A program made the translations under genes and the position numbers. Under the pieces are notes generated by a model, which was given only the letters and a program-made list of their open reading frames with translations, ran no database searches and was not told the DNA's origin. Positions 1 to 7,545 of a stretch of DNA of 64,000 bases are shown in pieces. The DNA is from Halorubrum salsamenti (GTDB lineage Archaea; Halobacteriota; Halobacteria; Halobacteriales; Haloferacaceae): NCBI RefSeq assembly GCF_007671685.1, contig NZ_VCNL01000008.1, positions 1 through 64,000 of the forward strand, in the 5' to 3' direction. How positions within the stretch are numbered: position 1 is the first letter of the stretch; every line of letters starts with the position of its first letter.

Positions 1-122
1 TTGCAATCACCAACTACGAGCGAGGAAACGAACCGGGCTGTGAGATGCTATGAGTTGGATTCTATGACACGCTCTACCCGTCCTAAAATGTCGACAGCCG
101 AGACATCGGAAACAACCTGTGA

Positions 123-335
123 TTGAGTTTGAGTAACAAACTGGAGAAGGAATTCAATACAACGAAAACGGTGATCACGTTCGTGGCCCTGCTCGCCATC
201 ATTATTGATGAGACGATTATGTATCCGATGACCACCAGTATAGTCATGATGGCGAGTGTCGGCCTCATCGTGTTCGGAGTCCTTACACCTCTTCTCGGGA
301 CCAAACACGGTGAGTATCGAGCAAACCGTACCTAG
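123..335 (+). CDS. Small two-span membrane protein (DUF7333-like)
   Basis: A 70-residue protein with two hydrophobic stretches (about residues 15-32 and 38-58) and a short polar tail ending in KHGEYRANRT. The first in-frame start is TTG at 123; an upstream GTG in another frame closes at once. The tail matches that of the 61-residue protein at 24977-25162 (KHGEFRASP), so the two are paralogs of one family of tiny haloarchaeal membrane proteins. I recall this type as DUF7333 but am not certain. Function is unknown; the location suggests the cytoplasmic membrane. It stands alone, in front of a winged-helix gene on the same strand. Confidence 0.6.
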   Translation: MSLSNKLEKEFNTTKTVITFVALLAIIIDETIMYPMTTSIVMMASVGLIVFGVLTPLLGTKHGEYRANRT

Positions 336-622
336 GTCTGCGTTTGAGATGGGGGAAACACAGAGTTCAACTTTGTATGTATATTAAACATTGGTAGTGA
401 ATGAGCGATTTATAGCAGCCGAGTTAATAAACTTGTAGCGGCTAGTGATGATCTCACCTGACGACGATTCCCACGACAGGAAGTGGTGAATCAATAGATC
501 ATACCCCTGAACACGAAGAGGGGTCTCACGAGCCTAGTCACAGGCATGACCACGACCATGCCGATCCGAGCACGCTCAACACGCAGAACGGGGCGTCAAA
601 AACGGTTTCCCACCGCTCGAAC

Positions 623-883
623 ATGGGGACGCTGACCCCGCGCGTCCTCGATCTCATCGAAGCCATCCGTCGGGAAGAGCCATCCAGCATCAACGAGACC
701 GCACGGGTTGTCAACCGGGACGTGAAGAACGTCCACGAGGAACTCAGTCGGCTCGCCCAGTTGGGCATCATCTTCTTTGAAGAAGACGGCCAGAGTAAAC
801 GTCCGGTCGTCTGGTTTGACGAACTCGTCATCAACCTCCCGTTTGATCCGGAAGCCGGTGACACCGCAACCGTCGCACCGTAA
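623..883 (+). CDS. HVO_A0114-type winged-helix DNA-binding protein, 5' end uncertain
   Basis: An 86-residue winged-helix protein. Its core (LTPRVLDLIEAI, then SINETARVVNRDVKNVHEEL and a wing ending KRPVVWFDEL) matches the haloarchaeal HVO_A0114 family of putative DNA-binding proteins. The family usually has a longer N-terminus. Here the frame stays open upstream to 452, encoding a His/Asp-rich stretch (HRHDHDH) but no start codon. An ATG at 448 lies one frame away and stops after 13 codons. So either the ATG at 623 is used, or a longer gene starting at 448 (or the in-frame GTG at 445) has suffered a frameshift near 480. A TATA-like ttaataaac at about 424-432 sits just before 448 and favours the broken longer gene. 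Role is inferred to be local transcription control. Confidence 0.65.
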   Translation: MGTLTPRVLDLIEAIRREEPSSINETARVVNRDVKNVHEELSRLAQLGIIFFEEDGQSKRPVVWFDELVINLPFDPEAGDTATVAP

Positions 884-1205
884 GGCCCGGCGAGTTTATA
901 CCATATCGAAAGTTGCAATTTGAAATTCGAATAACCCTTATATCGGCTTCGTTGAAACATGCTGCGAGTAATACTGTTGACCCACTCGCGGCCATTACAG
1001 TCACGCTCTATATACGAAGGGAGGACACGAGTATATGTATCAGTGGCGGCGAAAGTCACCTACCAGAAGATGATGGCAGGCAGTCAGAATTCAAACAGAC
1101 TAGATATGCGGCATACGGTATGGAAGACCGTATGCTACAGCAAGTGACGCGGATCTACGACAACCGATCACGGAACAAGACGAGCTACGAGAATTTCCGG
1201 GACGT
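884..1205. other. Gene-poor stretch
   Basis: No gene I can support. It contains a TATA-like cttatatcgg near 938-947, and overlapping reading frames without recognisable features. It leads into the small membrane protein at 1206. Confidence 0.5.
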
Positions 1206-1409
1206 ATGTGCTCTGACAACGACGCCACCGATGCCAATTCGCTGGTCTACGTCGGCGTTTTCTGCGTGAGTATGACCTCGGTTTTGTTCATGCGCTACAC
1301 CAGCGCAGAGAGCGGCGAAATGTTCGGATTCGTGGTTCCGTTCATCAGCGTGATCGTCTTCCTCTCGCTCAGCGAACAGGATCGGCGAATTGTCGAAGAG
1401 GACGAGTGA
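1206..1409 (+). CDS. Hypothetical small membrane protein
   Basis: A 67-residue protein with two hydrophobic segments (about residues 13-30 and 38-55), a short acidic N-terminus and a charged C-terminal tail (EQDRRIVEEDE). This is typical of small haloarchaeal membrane proteins. It ends about 30 bp from the converging antiporter operon. I do not recognise a family and see no functional motif. Confidence 0.5.
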   Translation: MCSDNDATDANSLVYVGVFCVSMTSVLFMRYTSAESGEMFGFVVPFISVIVFLSLSEQDRRIVEEDE

Positions 1410-1439
1410 GATGCACGAACCGGCGGCTCAACTCTCTCG

Positions 1440-3227
1440 CTACCCGAGCAGGAACACGAGCAGCGCGACACCAGCCGCGAGCGTCAAGAAGAGGACGCTC
1501 CGACCGATGCCCGCCCGGATCTCGACGTCGGCGCCGAGCGCCGAGACGGCCGCTCGCGGGTGCGTCGCGGTCCGCTTGACGCCGGCGACCAGCCGCATCA
1601 CGACGCGGTCGACGGCAGCCCACAGCTCCGTGACGCCCCAGACTGTTCCCCGGCTCAGGTAGAATGCGGCCGGGTACGTCACCGCGTCGACGTCGCGCAT
1701 ATGGTGGGCGAGCCAGCCGAGCGGGCGCTTCAGCGCGAAGAAGCCGACGAAGCCGGTCACGAGTAGCGCCGCGCTCTCCGTCAGGTGGCTCGCGCTGTAC
1801 GGGTGCAGTTCCGGCGCGACCGCGGCAGTGAACGGCATCAGTTCGACGAGGTAACCGTAGGTGAGCGGCGTGCCGAAGAAGACACAGGCGCCGCCCGCCA
1901 GGAGCATCCCCGCCGTCTGGAACGGCGTCGCGTCTTTCGGCGATAGCGTCGCCGACCCGTGAAAGAACATATAGTAGCCGAGCTTGATGAACGACATGAA
2001 CGTCCCCACGCCGCCGAGGATCAGCAGCCACCACAGCAGCCCTTGGCCGAACAGCAGCTCGAAGTTGTGGACCTCGTGGGCGGAGGAGATCACCATCCCC
2101 TTCGAAATGAACCCGTTGAACCCCGGAACGGCGGTAATCGAGGCCGCACCCACGAGGTAGACGAGAAAGGTGATCGGCATCTCCCGCCAGAGTCCGCCCA
2201 TGTCCCTGATGTCCTCGACGCCGGTACGGTAGACGACGACACCGACTGCCATGAACAGGAGGCTCTTGTAGAGGACGTTGTTGAACAGGTGCGCGAACCC
2301 GCCGGTGACGGCGAACTCGCCGACAGCAGTCGCGAGCCCGAGTCCGGCGAGCATGTAGCCGACCTGCGCCTGGATGTGGTACGACAGCAGGCGACGCGGA
2401 TCGTACTGCAGCAGCGCGAAGAACGCGCCGTAGACGGCCATGAACCCGCCGAGATACGCGAGCCACATCCCGCCCTCCGGGAACGCACGGTACATCACGT
2501 ACACCGCGGTCTTCGTCGTGAACACCGAGAGGAACACCGACGCCGCGACGTGCGGGCGCGGGTAGGTGTCCGGCAGCCACGTGTGCAGGAAGATGAACCC
2601 GCAGTTGACGCCGATCCCGATCGCGGCGAGTAGCGTCGCGGAGGCGTGGATCCCGGTCGTCGACGAGAACAGGAATATCTCGCCGGCCGGCACGCTCCCG
2701 AGCATCGCCGCGCCGTGGACGACGACCGCGCCGAGGAAGAATGTCCCGCCGATGCCGTGGAACAGCGCGTAGCGGTAGCCGGCCCGCACCGCTTCCCCGC
2801 CGTACTGCCACACCAGCAGCGTCGAGGTGACGGCCATCAGCTCCCAGAAGAAGATCAGGGTGAGCCAGTCGCCGGCGTAGATCGTCCCGATCGTCGAGGC
2901 GACGTAGATGAGCGCGAACGCAGTCACCCACGTGGGCGCCTCGGTGCCGTACGCGTACAGCACCGCCGCGGTCGCGAGGAAGCCGACGACGACCCCCATC
3001 AAAAGCGAGAACTGATCGACGTTGAAGAAGACCACGTCGAAGCCGAGGAACTGTGTCGCGAGGTACGTCCCCGCGCCGCCGTCGCCGAGCAGGACGGCCT
3101 GCGCGAAGGTGAACGCCGTCGCCAGCGCGGCCACTGCGTGACCGGACCGGCGCGGGAGCGCGAGCACGGCGAGGGCGGCGAAGGCGAGCAGCACGTACGG
3201 AGGCACCGAGGTGAGAATCGGGTTCAC
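1440..3227 (-). CDS. Mrp/NuoM-like proton antiporter subunit (distal copy)
   Basis: A 595-residue polytopic protein of the proton-conducting membrane transporter family (MrpA/MrpD, NuoL/M/N), expected to move H+ or Na+ across the cytoplasmic membrane. Family signs include the helix with FFWELMAVTSTLLVW (the conserved Glu of TM5), LHTWLPDTYPRPHVAASVFL and a downstream TTKTAVYVMYR with the conserved Lys. The GTG start at 3227 is chosen because it overlaps the TGA stop of the upstream gene (GTGA), which implies translational coupling; the longer open frame above it is only the antisense and out-of-frame face of the neighbour. It is the last gene of a three-gene operon. Which ion is carried cannot be read from the sequence. 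Confidence 0.85.
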   Translation of the reverse strand: MNPILTSVPPYVLLAFAALAVLALPRRSGHAVAALATAFTFAQAVLLGDGGAGTYLATQFLGFDVVFFNVDQFSLLMGVVVGFLATAAVLYAYGTEAPTWVTAFALIYVASTIGTIYAGDWLTLIFFWELMAVTSTLLVWQYGGEAVRAGYRYALFHGIGGTFFLGAVVVHGAAMLGSVPAGEIFLFSSTTGIHASATLLAAIGIGVNCGFIFLHTWLPDTYPRPHVAASVFLSVFTTKTAVYVMYRAFPEGGMWLAYLGGFMAVYGAFFALLQYDPRRLLSYHIQAQVGYMLAGLGLATAVGEFAVTGGFAHLFNNVLYKSLLFMAVGVVVYRTGVEDIRDMGGLWREMPITFLVYLVGAASITAVPGFNGFISKGMVISSAHEVHNFELLFGQGLLWWLLILGGVGTFMSFIKLGYYMFFHGSATLSPKDATPFQTAGMLLAGGACVFFGTPLTYGYLVELMPFTAAVAPELHPYSASHLTESAALLVTGFVGFFALKRPLGWLAHHMRDVDAVTYPAAFYLSRGTVWGVTELWAAVDRVVMRLVAGVKRTATHPRAAVSALGADVEIRAGIGRSVLFLTLAAGVALLVFLLG

Positions 3228-5305
3228 GGCCGCATCATCCCCTCGGGGAGTCGCGTGTCGACGATGAGCTCGATCAGCTCCAGGAAGCCCATCTCGTAGG
3301 GTATCACGCCGAGCAGCACCGCGAGGCTCATCGCGGTGAGGATCGGCCCGAGTGTGAACCACGTGGACTCGCCCCCGCAGAGGGCGTCGAGCCCCGCGAT
3401 GTGCTCCCAGTCGCTCGCGGGCGGCCCGCCCGCGTGGCCGTGGTTGTCGTGGTCTGCGTGATCGTCATGGCTCGTGTCGTGGGCATCATGCCCTGTCTCA
3501 TCGCCTCCGTCATCGCCGTCGCCGCGCCCCACGCCAAACGGAACGTCGGCGTCGGAGGGGCGCTGGTCGACCGCGTAATCGCCGGTGTCGACGCGCTCTG
3601 CGGGCTCGGAGAAGTCCCGGTCGCTCGTGTCGAAGTCCGGGCATACCACGCCGTCTTCGTCGGTCGGGAGGTCGTCCATCTCCGCGTCGGGGATGTCCGA
3701 GTCGTCCGGGACATCGGCGTCGTCGCCCGTGGACTCCGCTCCCTCGGCATCGATTGCCGAGTCGCCCTCGGCACTCTCGACGACCTCGTCGACGTCGGGG
3801 TCGTCGTCGTTACAAGCGTCAACGTCGTCGTCGGCATCCTTCGGACGGCCCCCATCGGTCGCCGGCAGCGTCGACCGCGTCTCGCCGCCCATCCGGAAGT
3901 CGACGAGCGGCTTCGCGTCGTGGGCGTCCTCCGCCTCGAAGAAGGCCGTGTAGATCACCGGCCAGAAGTACGCGATGTTGAGCACGCCGGAGAGCAGCAG
4001 CGCGCCGACGAGGTAGTAGGCGACCGGGGTCAGCCGAGCGCCCATCCGAATCCCGCCGATCAGCATGTAGTACTTGCTGACGAACCCGGCCAGCAGCGGG
4101 ATTCCGGCCATCCCGAGCGAGGCGACCGTAAAGGCCCCCATCGTCAGGGGCATCCGCTTGCCGATCCCCGCCATCTCGGAGATGTAATCGGTGTGCGTCG
4201 AGACGTGGAGGTTCCCGGCACAGAAGAACAGGGTGAGCTTCATGAACGCGTGCGCCGGGATGTGCAGCAGCGCGCCGACGAGCCCGTACCAGCCGTACAG
4301 GCCGAGTCCGAGGATGATGTAGCTCAGCTGGCTCACCGTCGAGTAGGCGAGCCGCTGTTTCAGGTGGTCCTTCCGCAGGGCGATGATCGAGGCCGCCGTC
4401 AGCGTGATCGCTCCGATGGTCGAGAGGACGAGTCCGGCCGAGAAGCCGAACGGGAGCGAGAGGTCGAAGACGAGTTCTGGGCCGAACACGTCGAGGACGA
4501 CCCGCGAGACGCCGAACGCCCCGGACTTGACGACCGCGACCGCATGCAGCAGCCCGGAAACGGGCGTCGGTGCGACCATCGCCTCGGGGAGCCACTGGTG
4601 GAGCGGCATGATCCCGGCCTTCACGCCGAACCCGATCGCGAGCAGGAAGAAGGCGAGCATCGCGAGGCCGGGGTCGGCGTTCGCCAGTTCCTCGATGCCG
4701 CCGGCCGTGAACGAGACGTTGCCGGCGATGAGGTAGACGAGGGCGGTCCCGGCGAGGACGAGCACGCCGCCGCCGAACATCGTGTACGCGAGGTACTTCC
4801 GGCCGGCCGCGCGGGCCTCGTCGGTCTCGTCGTGGGCGACGAGCGGGTACGTCGCGATCGAGAGGAGCTCGTAGAAGACGAAGATCGTCACGAGGTTGCC
4901 CGCGAACGCGATCCCCATCGTCGCCGACAGCGACACCGCGAACGCGGCGAAGTACCGGGTCTGGTTCACCTCGTCGTTCCCGCGCATGTAGCCGATGCTG
5001 TAGAAGGAGGTGACGATCCACAGCCCGCTCGCGAGGAACGCGAATAGCATCCCGAGCGCGTCGGCGCGCAGGACGAACTCGATGCCGCCGGGCAGGAACG
5101 CGCCGAGCGACCACTCGAACACCGCGCCGTCGAGGACCGCCGGCAGCATCGAGGCGACGATCGCGAACTTCGTGACCGCCGCCGCGATCGTCCACCCCTC
5201 GCGGACGTTCGGGGAGCGGTGCGACGCGGCGATGAAGAACGCCGCGACGAACGAGACGAGGACGGCCAGTAGGGGGCGTAGATCGGTTATGGGTACGTCA
5301 GTCAT
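3224..5305 (-). CDS. Mrp/NuoM-like proton antiporter subunit with a large acidic, His-rich insert
   Basis: A 693-residue protein. Residues 1-470 are a standard MrpD/NuoN-type transporter, with FVFYELLSIATYPLV, LHQWLPEAMVAPTPVSGLLH and VVKSGAFGV. Between the penultimate and last membrane helices lies an insert of about 150 residues, first almost purely Asp/Glu and then His/Asp repeats (HDAHDTSHDDHADHDNHGH). A last helix (TLGPILTAMSLAVLLGVIPY) follows. The insert lies in frame, so the gene is intact but much longer than the usual 500 or so residues. The ATG at 5305 overlaps the upstream stop (ATGA). Such a loop could bind cations or just hold solubility at high salt; that is inference. Confidence 0.85.
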   Translation of the reverse strand: MTDVPITDLRPLLAVLVSFVAAFFIAASHRSPNVREGWTIAAAVTKFAIVASMLPAVLDGAVFEWSLGAFLPGGIEFVLRADALGMLFAFLASGLWIVTSFYSIGYMRGNDEVNQTRYFAAFAVSLSATMGIAFAGNLVTIFVFYELLSIATYPLVAHDETDEARAAGRKYLAYTMFGGGVLVLAGTALVYLIAGNVSFTAGGIEELANADPGLAMLAFFLLAIGFGVKAGIMPLHQWLPEAMVAPTPVSGLLHAVAVVKSGAFGVSRVVLDVFGPELVFDLSLPFGFSAGLVLSTIGAITLTAASIIALRKDHLKQRLAYSTVSQLSYIILGLGLYGWYGLVGALLHIPAHAFMKLTLFFCAGNLHVSTHTDYISEMAGIGKRMPLTMGAFTVASLGMAGIPLLAGFVSKYYMLIGGIRMGARLTPVAYYLVGALLLSGVLNIAYFWPVIYTAFFEAEDAHDAKPLVDFRMGGETRSTLPATDGGRPKDADDDVDACNDDDPDVDEVVESAEGDSAIDAEGAESTGDDADVPDDSDIPDAEMDDLPTDEDGVVCPDFDTSDRDFSEPAERVDTGDYAVDQRPSDADVPFGVGRGDGDDGGDETGHDAHDTSHDDHADHDNHGHAGGPPASDWEHIAGLDALCGGESTWFTLGPILTAMSLAVLLGVIPYEMGFLELIELIVDTRLPEGMMRP

Positions 5306-5676
5306 GCGAACACCTCCATGAGGACCGGGTCGAACCACTTGAACAGCGCGTAGCCGCCGAAGCCGAGCGCGACCGCGACGAGGAACATCGCCAGTAACGC
5401 GGGCGGCACCCGATAGAGAACCAGCGAGGGACGCGGCGTGCCCTCACGGGCGCGACGGGGGACGTCGCCGTCGGCTTCACTTCCTTCGACGACAGCCTCC
5501 ACGATGTGCACGACTGTCGCACGGAGGGTCGGCAACGGCTCGACGGGGACGACGATCGTCAATCGCGGATCCGAGCCGGCGTCACCGGTAGCGTTCGTGA
5601 CGGGCTCGTCTGCGTCGTCGGTGTCAGTCACCCACACACCTCCGACGGGTTTAGGATCCACCGTCTCTGTGTACAT
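5302..5676 (-). CDS. Hypothetical single-span protein opening the antiporter operon
   Basis: A 124-residue protein with an acidic N-terminal half and one clear C-terminal membrane segment (PPALLAMFLVAVALGFGGYAL). The ATG at 5676 is chosen because it precedes the conserved-looking part; the frame above it is proline/arginine-rich antisense noise. It overlaps the next gene by the ATGA of stop and start, so the three genes form one transcription unit. I see no match to MnhB, C, E, F or G; it may be an assembly or docking subunit for the two antiporter subunits. Confidence 0.6.
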   Translation of the reverse strand: MYTETVDPKPVGGVWVTDTDDADEPVTNATGDAGSDPRLTIVVPVEPLPTLRATVVHIVEAVVEGSEADGDVPRRAREGTPRPSLVLYRVPPALLAMFLVAVALGFGGYALFKWFDPVLMEVFA

Positions 5677-6069
5677 GGGTATCCCTACTCGGATACTTTT
5701 CCTACCGTCCCTAAACGGTTTGTATCCCAGTCGATACGAACAGAACGACGAAAGCGCCGTCACTGATGTCGCAGCCGAGACAAGGATCCTACGCCTCCTC
5801 CACTCGCTCGAACGATACCACGAATCGGTCGGCAATCTGCCCGGCGGTGCAGTCCTTCGAGCCGGCCGCCTCCTCCGGAAGTATGCACTCATCTGCAAGC
5901 GAAGCTCGTGATCCTCGTCGTGACGCTTCTGATCTCGTACTGGTTGGCATACAAACGACGCCAATCGAGTCGCACCAATCGTCATATTGGCCGTAACTGA
6001 AGAGTGATTCATTACAATCGAACGACTGAACACCGATCTTCTGCTTAAATATCAAAGGTCACGCGGAGC
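5677..6069. other. Intergenic region between antiporter operon and 6070 gene
   Basis: No intact gene recognised. It must contain the promoter of the leftward antiporter operon and the rightward promoter of the next gene. Short frames on both strands show no family features. Confidence 0.5.
6043..6052 (+). promoter_or_regulatory. TATA-like element for the 6070 gene
   Basis: The A/T run gcttaaatat lies about 18-28 bases before the ATG at 6070, the spacing of an archaeal TATA box for a nearly leaderless transcript. A GGAG at 6065-6068 directly abuts the start and is too close to be a typical ribosome binding site. Confidence 0.4.
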
Positions 6070-6450
6070 ATGTCCCGCGTGCCCGAACCGAGCCCCAAGG
6101 CCAACACGGTAATCAGAAGCATCAACGTGTTTCGAACCGCCTTCATTTCGATCGTCACCGGCAATCAGTTGATGGACTGGTTCTCGGAGGCGATCCTGTT
6201 TGTGTTCGGCGAAACCGACCCTCATCGGATGTCGTTTCTGATCTCCGACCGCATCATCAGCCAACTCGGGGCGGTCGTCGCGCTCATGGCGATCACCTAC
6301 CTCGTCGTCCGCGAGCTCCCGGAACCGTTGACCATCCTAGAGGATATACTCTACTTGCTCACAGGTGAGGATCATGACCTCCAAGCCACTCTCGATCTCC
6401 CGCGTGAGCCCGCGGTCGAACAGCCAGAAGCGGCGACGAAAAGTGACTGA
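6070..6450 (+). CDS. Hypothetical membrane protein
   Basis: A 126-residue protein with a polar N-terminus, a moderately hydrophobic segment near residues 24-50, one strong membrane helix (SQLGAVVALMAITYLVVREL, about residues 64-84) and an acidic C-terminal tail. The ATG lies a helical turn downstream of a TATA-like element. I recognise no domain. It sits between the antiporter operon and the sppA remnant, on the opposite strand from the former. Confidence 0.55.
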   Translation: MSRVPEPSPKANTVIRSINVFRTAFISIVTGNQLMDWFSEAILFVFGETDPHRMSFLISDRIISQLGAVVALMAITYLVVRELPEPLTILEDILYLLTGEDHDLQATLDLPREPAVEQPEAATKSD

Positions 6451-6696
6451 GATCCTCCCAATCACCCACGATCCGGGATGTATGATCGCATTGCTGCCAC
6501 GACCTTATCGGTGACCACAGCCGTAATCGTTTCCTGCTTGCCAACGATGTGAAGACTATTTTCAGTATTGCCACCGTCTACGGGATTAATATTGGACGTT
6601 AGCCGGAGATCTGTGATCGGCACCATCGATCCTTAACCCTGCGCCAGTCTCCTAGTGCAACGTACATAGAATCTATCAAATCCCATATTTCTGGAG

Positions 6697-7529
6697 TTGC
6701 CACGGTTTTTTTACTTGTGTGACTCGATATCTAAACTCGTGGCGAATCCGATTGATCAACGAGTCGAGACGCTGTTGACCTCGTACACAGTTATTATTGT
6801 TGCCGCTCTTCTGATCGGTGCTGCGGTCGGTCCGACAGCCTCATTGGCGTTGTTTGAGGACGACGATCGTGGGACCGTCGCAGTGGTAACGATTGAAGGG
6901 CCGATCAGCGGCAATTCCGCGGACGATGTGACTCACGAACTACGTACAGTCCGGCAGAACAGCTCGATTGATCCAGTCGTGTTGCCCATCAACAGCGGCG
7001 GTGGGCCGTCGCGGCAAGCGAATCACAGTACCGGGCGGTCAAGCGACTTGCCCGCGTGAAGCCAGTCATTACCAGCGTCCGCAGCATCGCAGCCTCGGGA
7101 GGTTACTACACGGTGCTGCCGAGCGACGAGATCTACGTGACACCTGGAAGCCTCGTCGGGAGCGTCGGCGTACGCGCGCTAGTCCCCCAACCTGACGGAG
7201 TACCCTTGCCTATGGCGATCGGTCCTGATAAAGTCGGTGGCCTCACTAGTGACGACATCCGGGCCTAAGTAGAGACGCTCAAGCGCTCGTTCATCGATAG
7301 CGTGTACGCAGAGCGTGGCTCTCGGCTCTCACTGTCTCGAACTGATCTGAGCAACGCGAAGGTCTACTCTGGTGCTGCCGCCGTCGAGAACAGCTTGGCT
7401 GACGGGATCGGAGATAGGGAGACGGCTATAGCTGCCGCGGCAGAGGCGGCAGAGCTCGACGAATATTCGGTTGCTTACCGCTCGACGACGCCAAACCTGC
7501 GCTTCATCCCCCCAACTGGTGAATGTTAA
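6697..7529 (+). pseudogene. sppA: Broken signal peptide peptidase SppA (S49 family)
   Basis: The frames together spell a membrane-anchored S49 peptidase, which would degrade cleaved signal peptides. There is an N-terminal helix (YTVIIVAALLIGAAVG), then VVTIEGPISG, then the catalytic block IAASGGYYTVLPSDEIY with its Ser, then GSLVGSVGV and the C-terminal KVYSGAAAVENSLADGIGD. Between 7005 and 7020 the frame shifts: reading on in another frame gives SESQYRAVKRLARVKP, the expected continuation. A second lesion is an in-frame TAA at 7266-7268, after which the homologous frame resumes (VETLKRSFIDSVYAERG). The proposed nucleophile Ser is retained but the protein cannot be made whole. Confidence 0.85.
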
Positions 7530-7545
7530 TAACCAATAAAGCTAA

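Noticed and set aside
3401-5047. A 548-codon plus-strand frame opposite the antiporter gene
   Set aside because: It is the antisense shadow of a high-G+C gene; composition is Arg/Asp/Val noise with no domain or membrane pattern.
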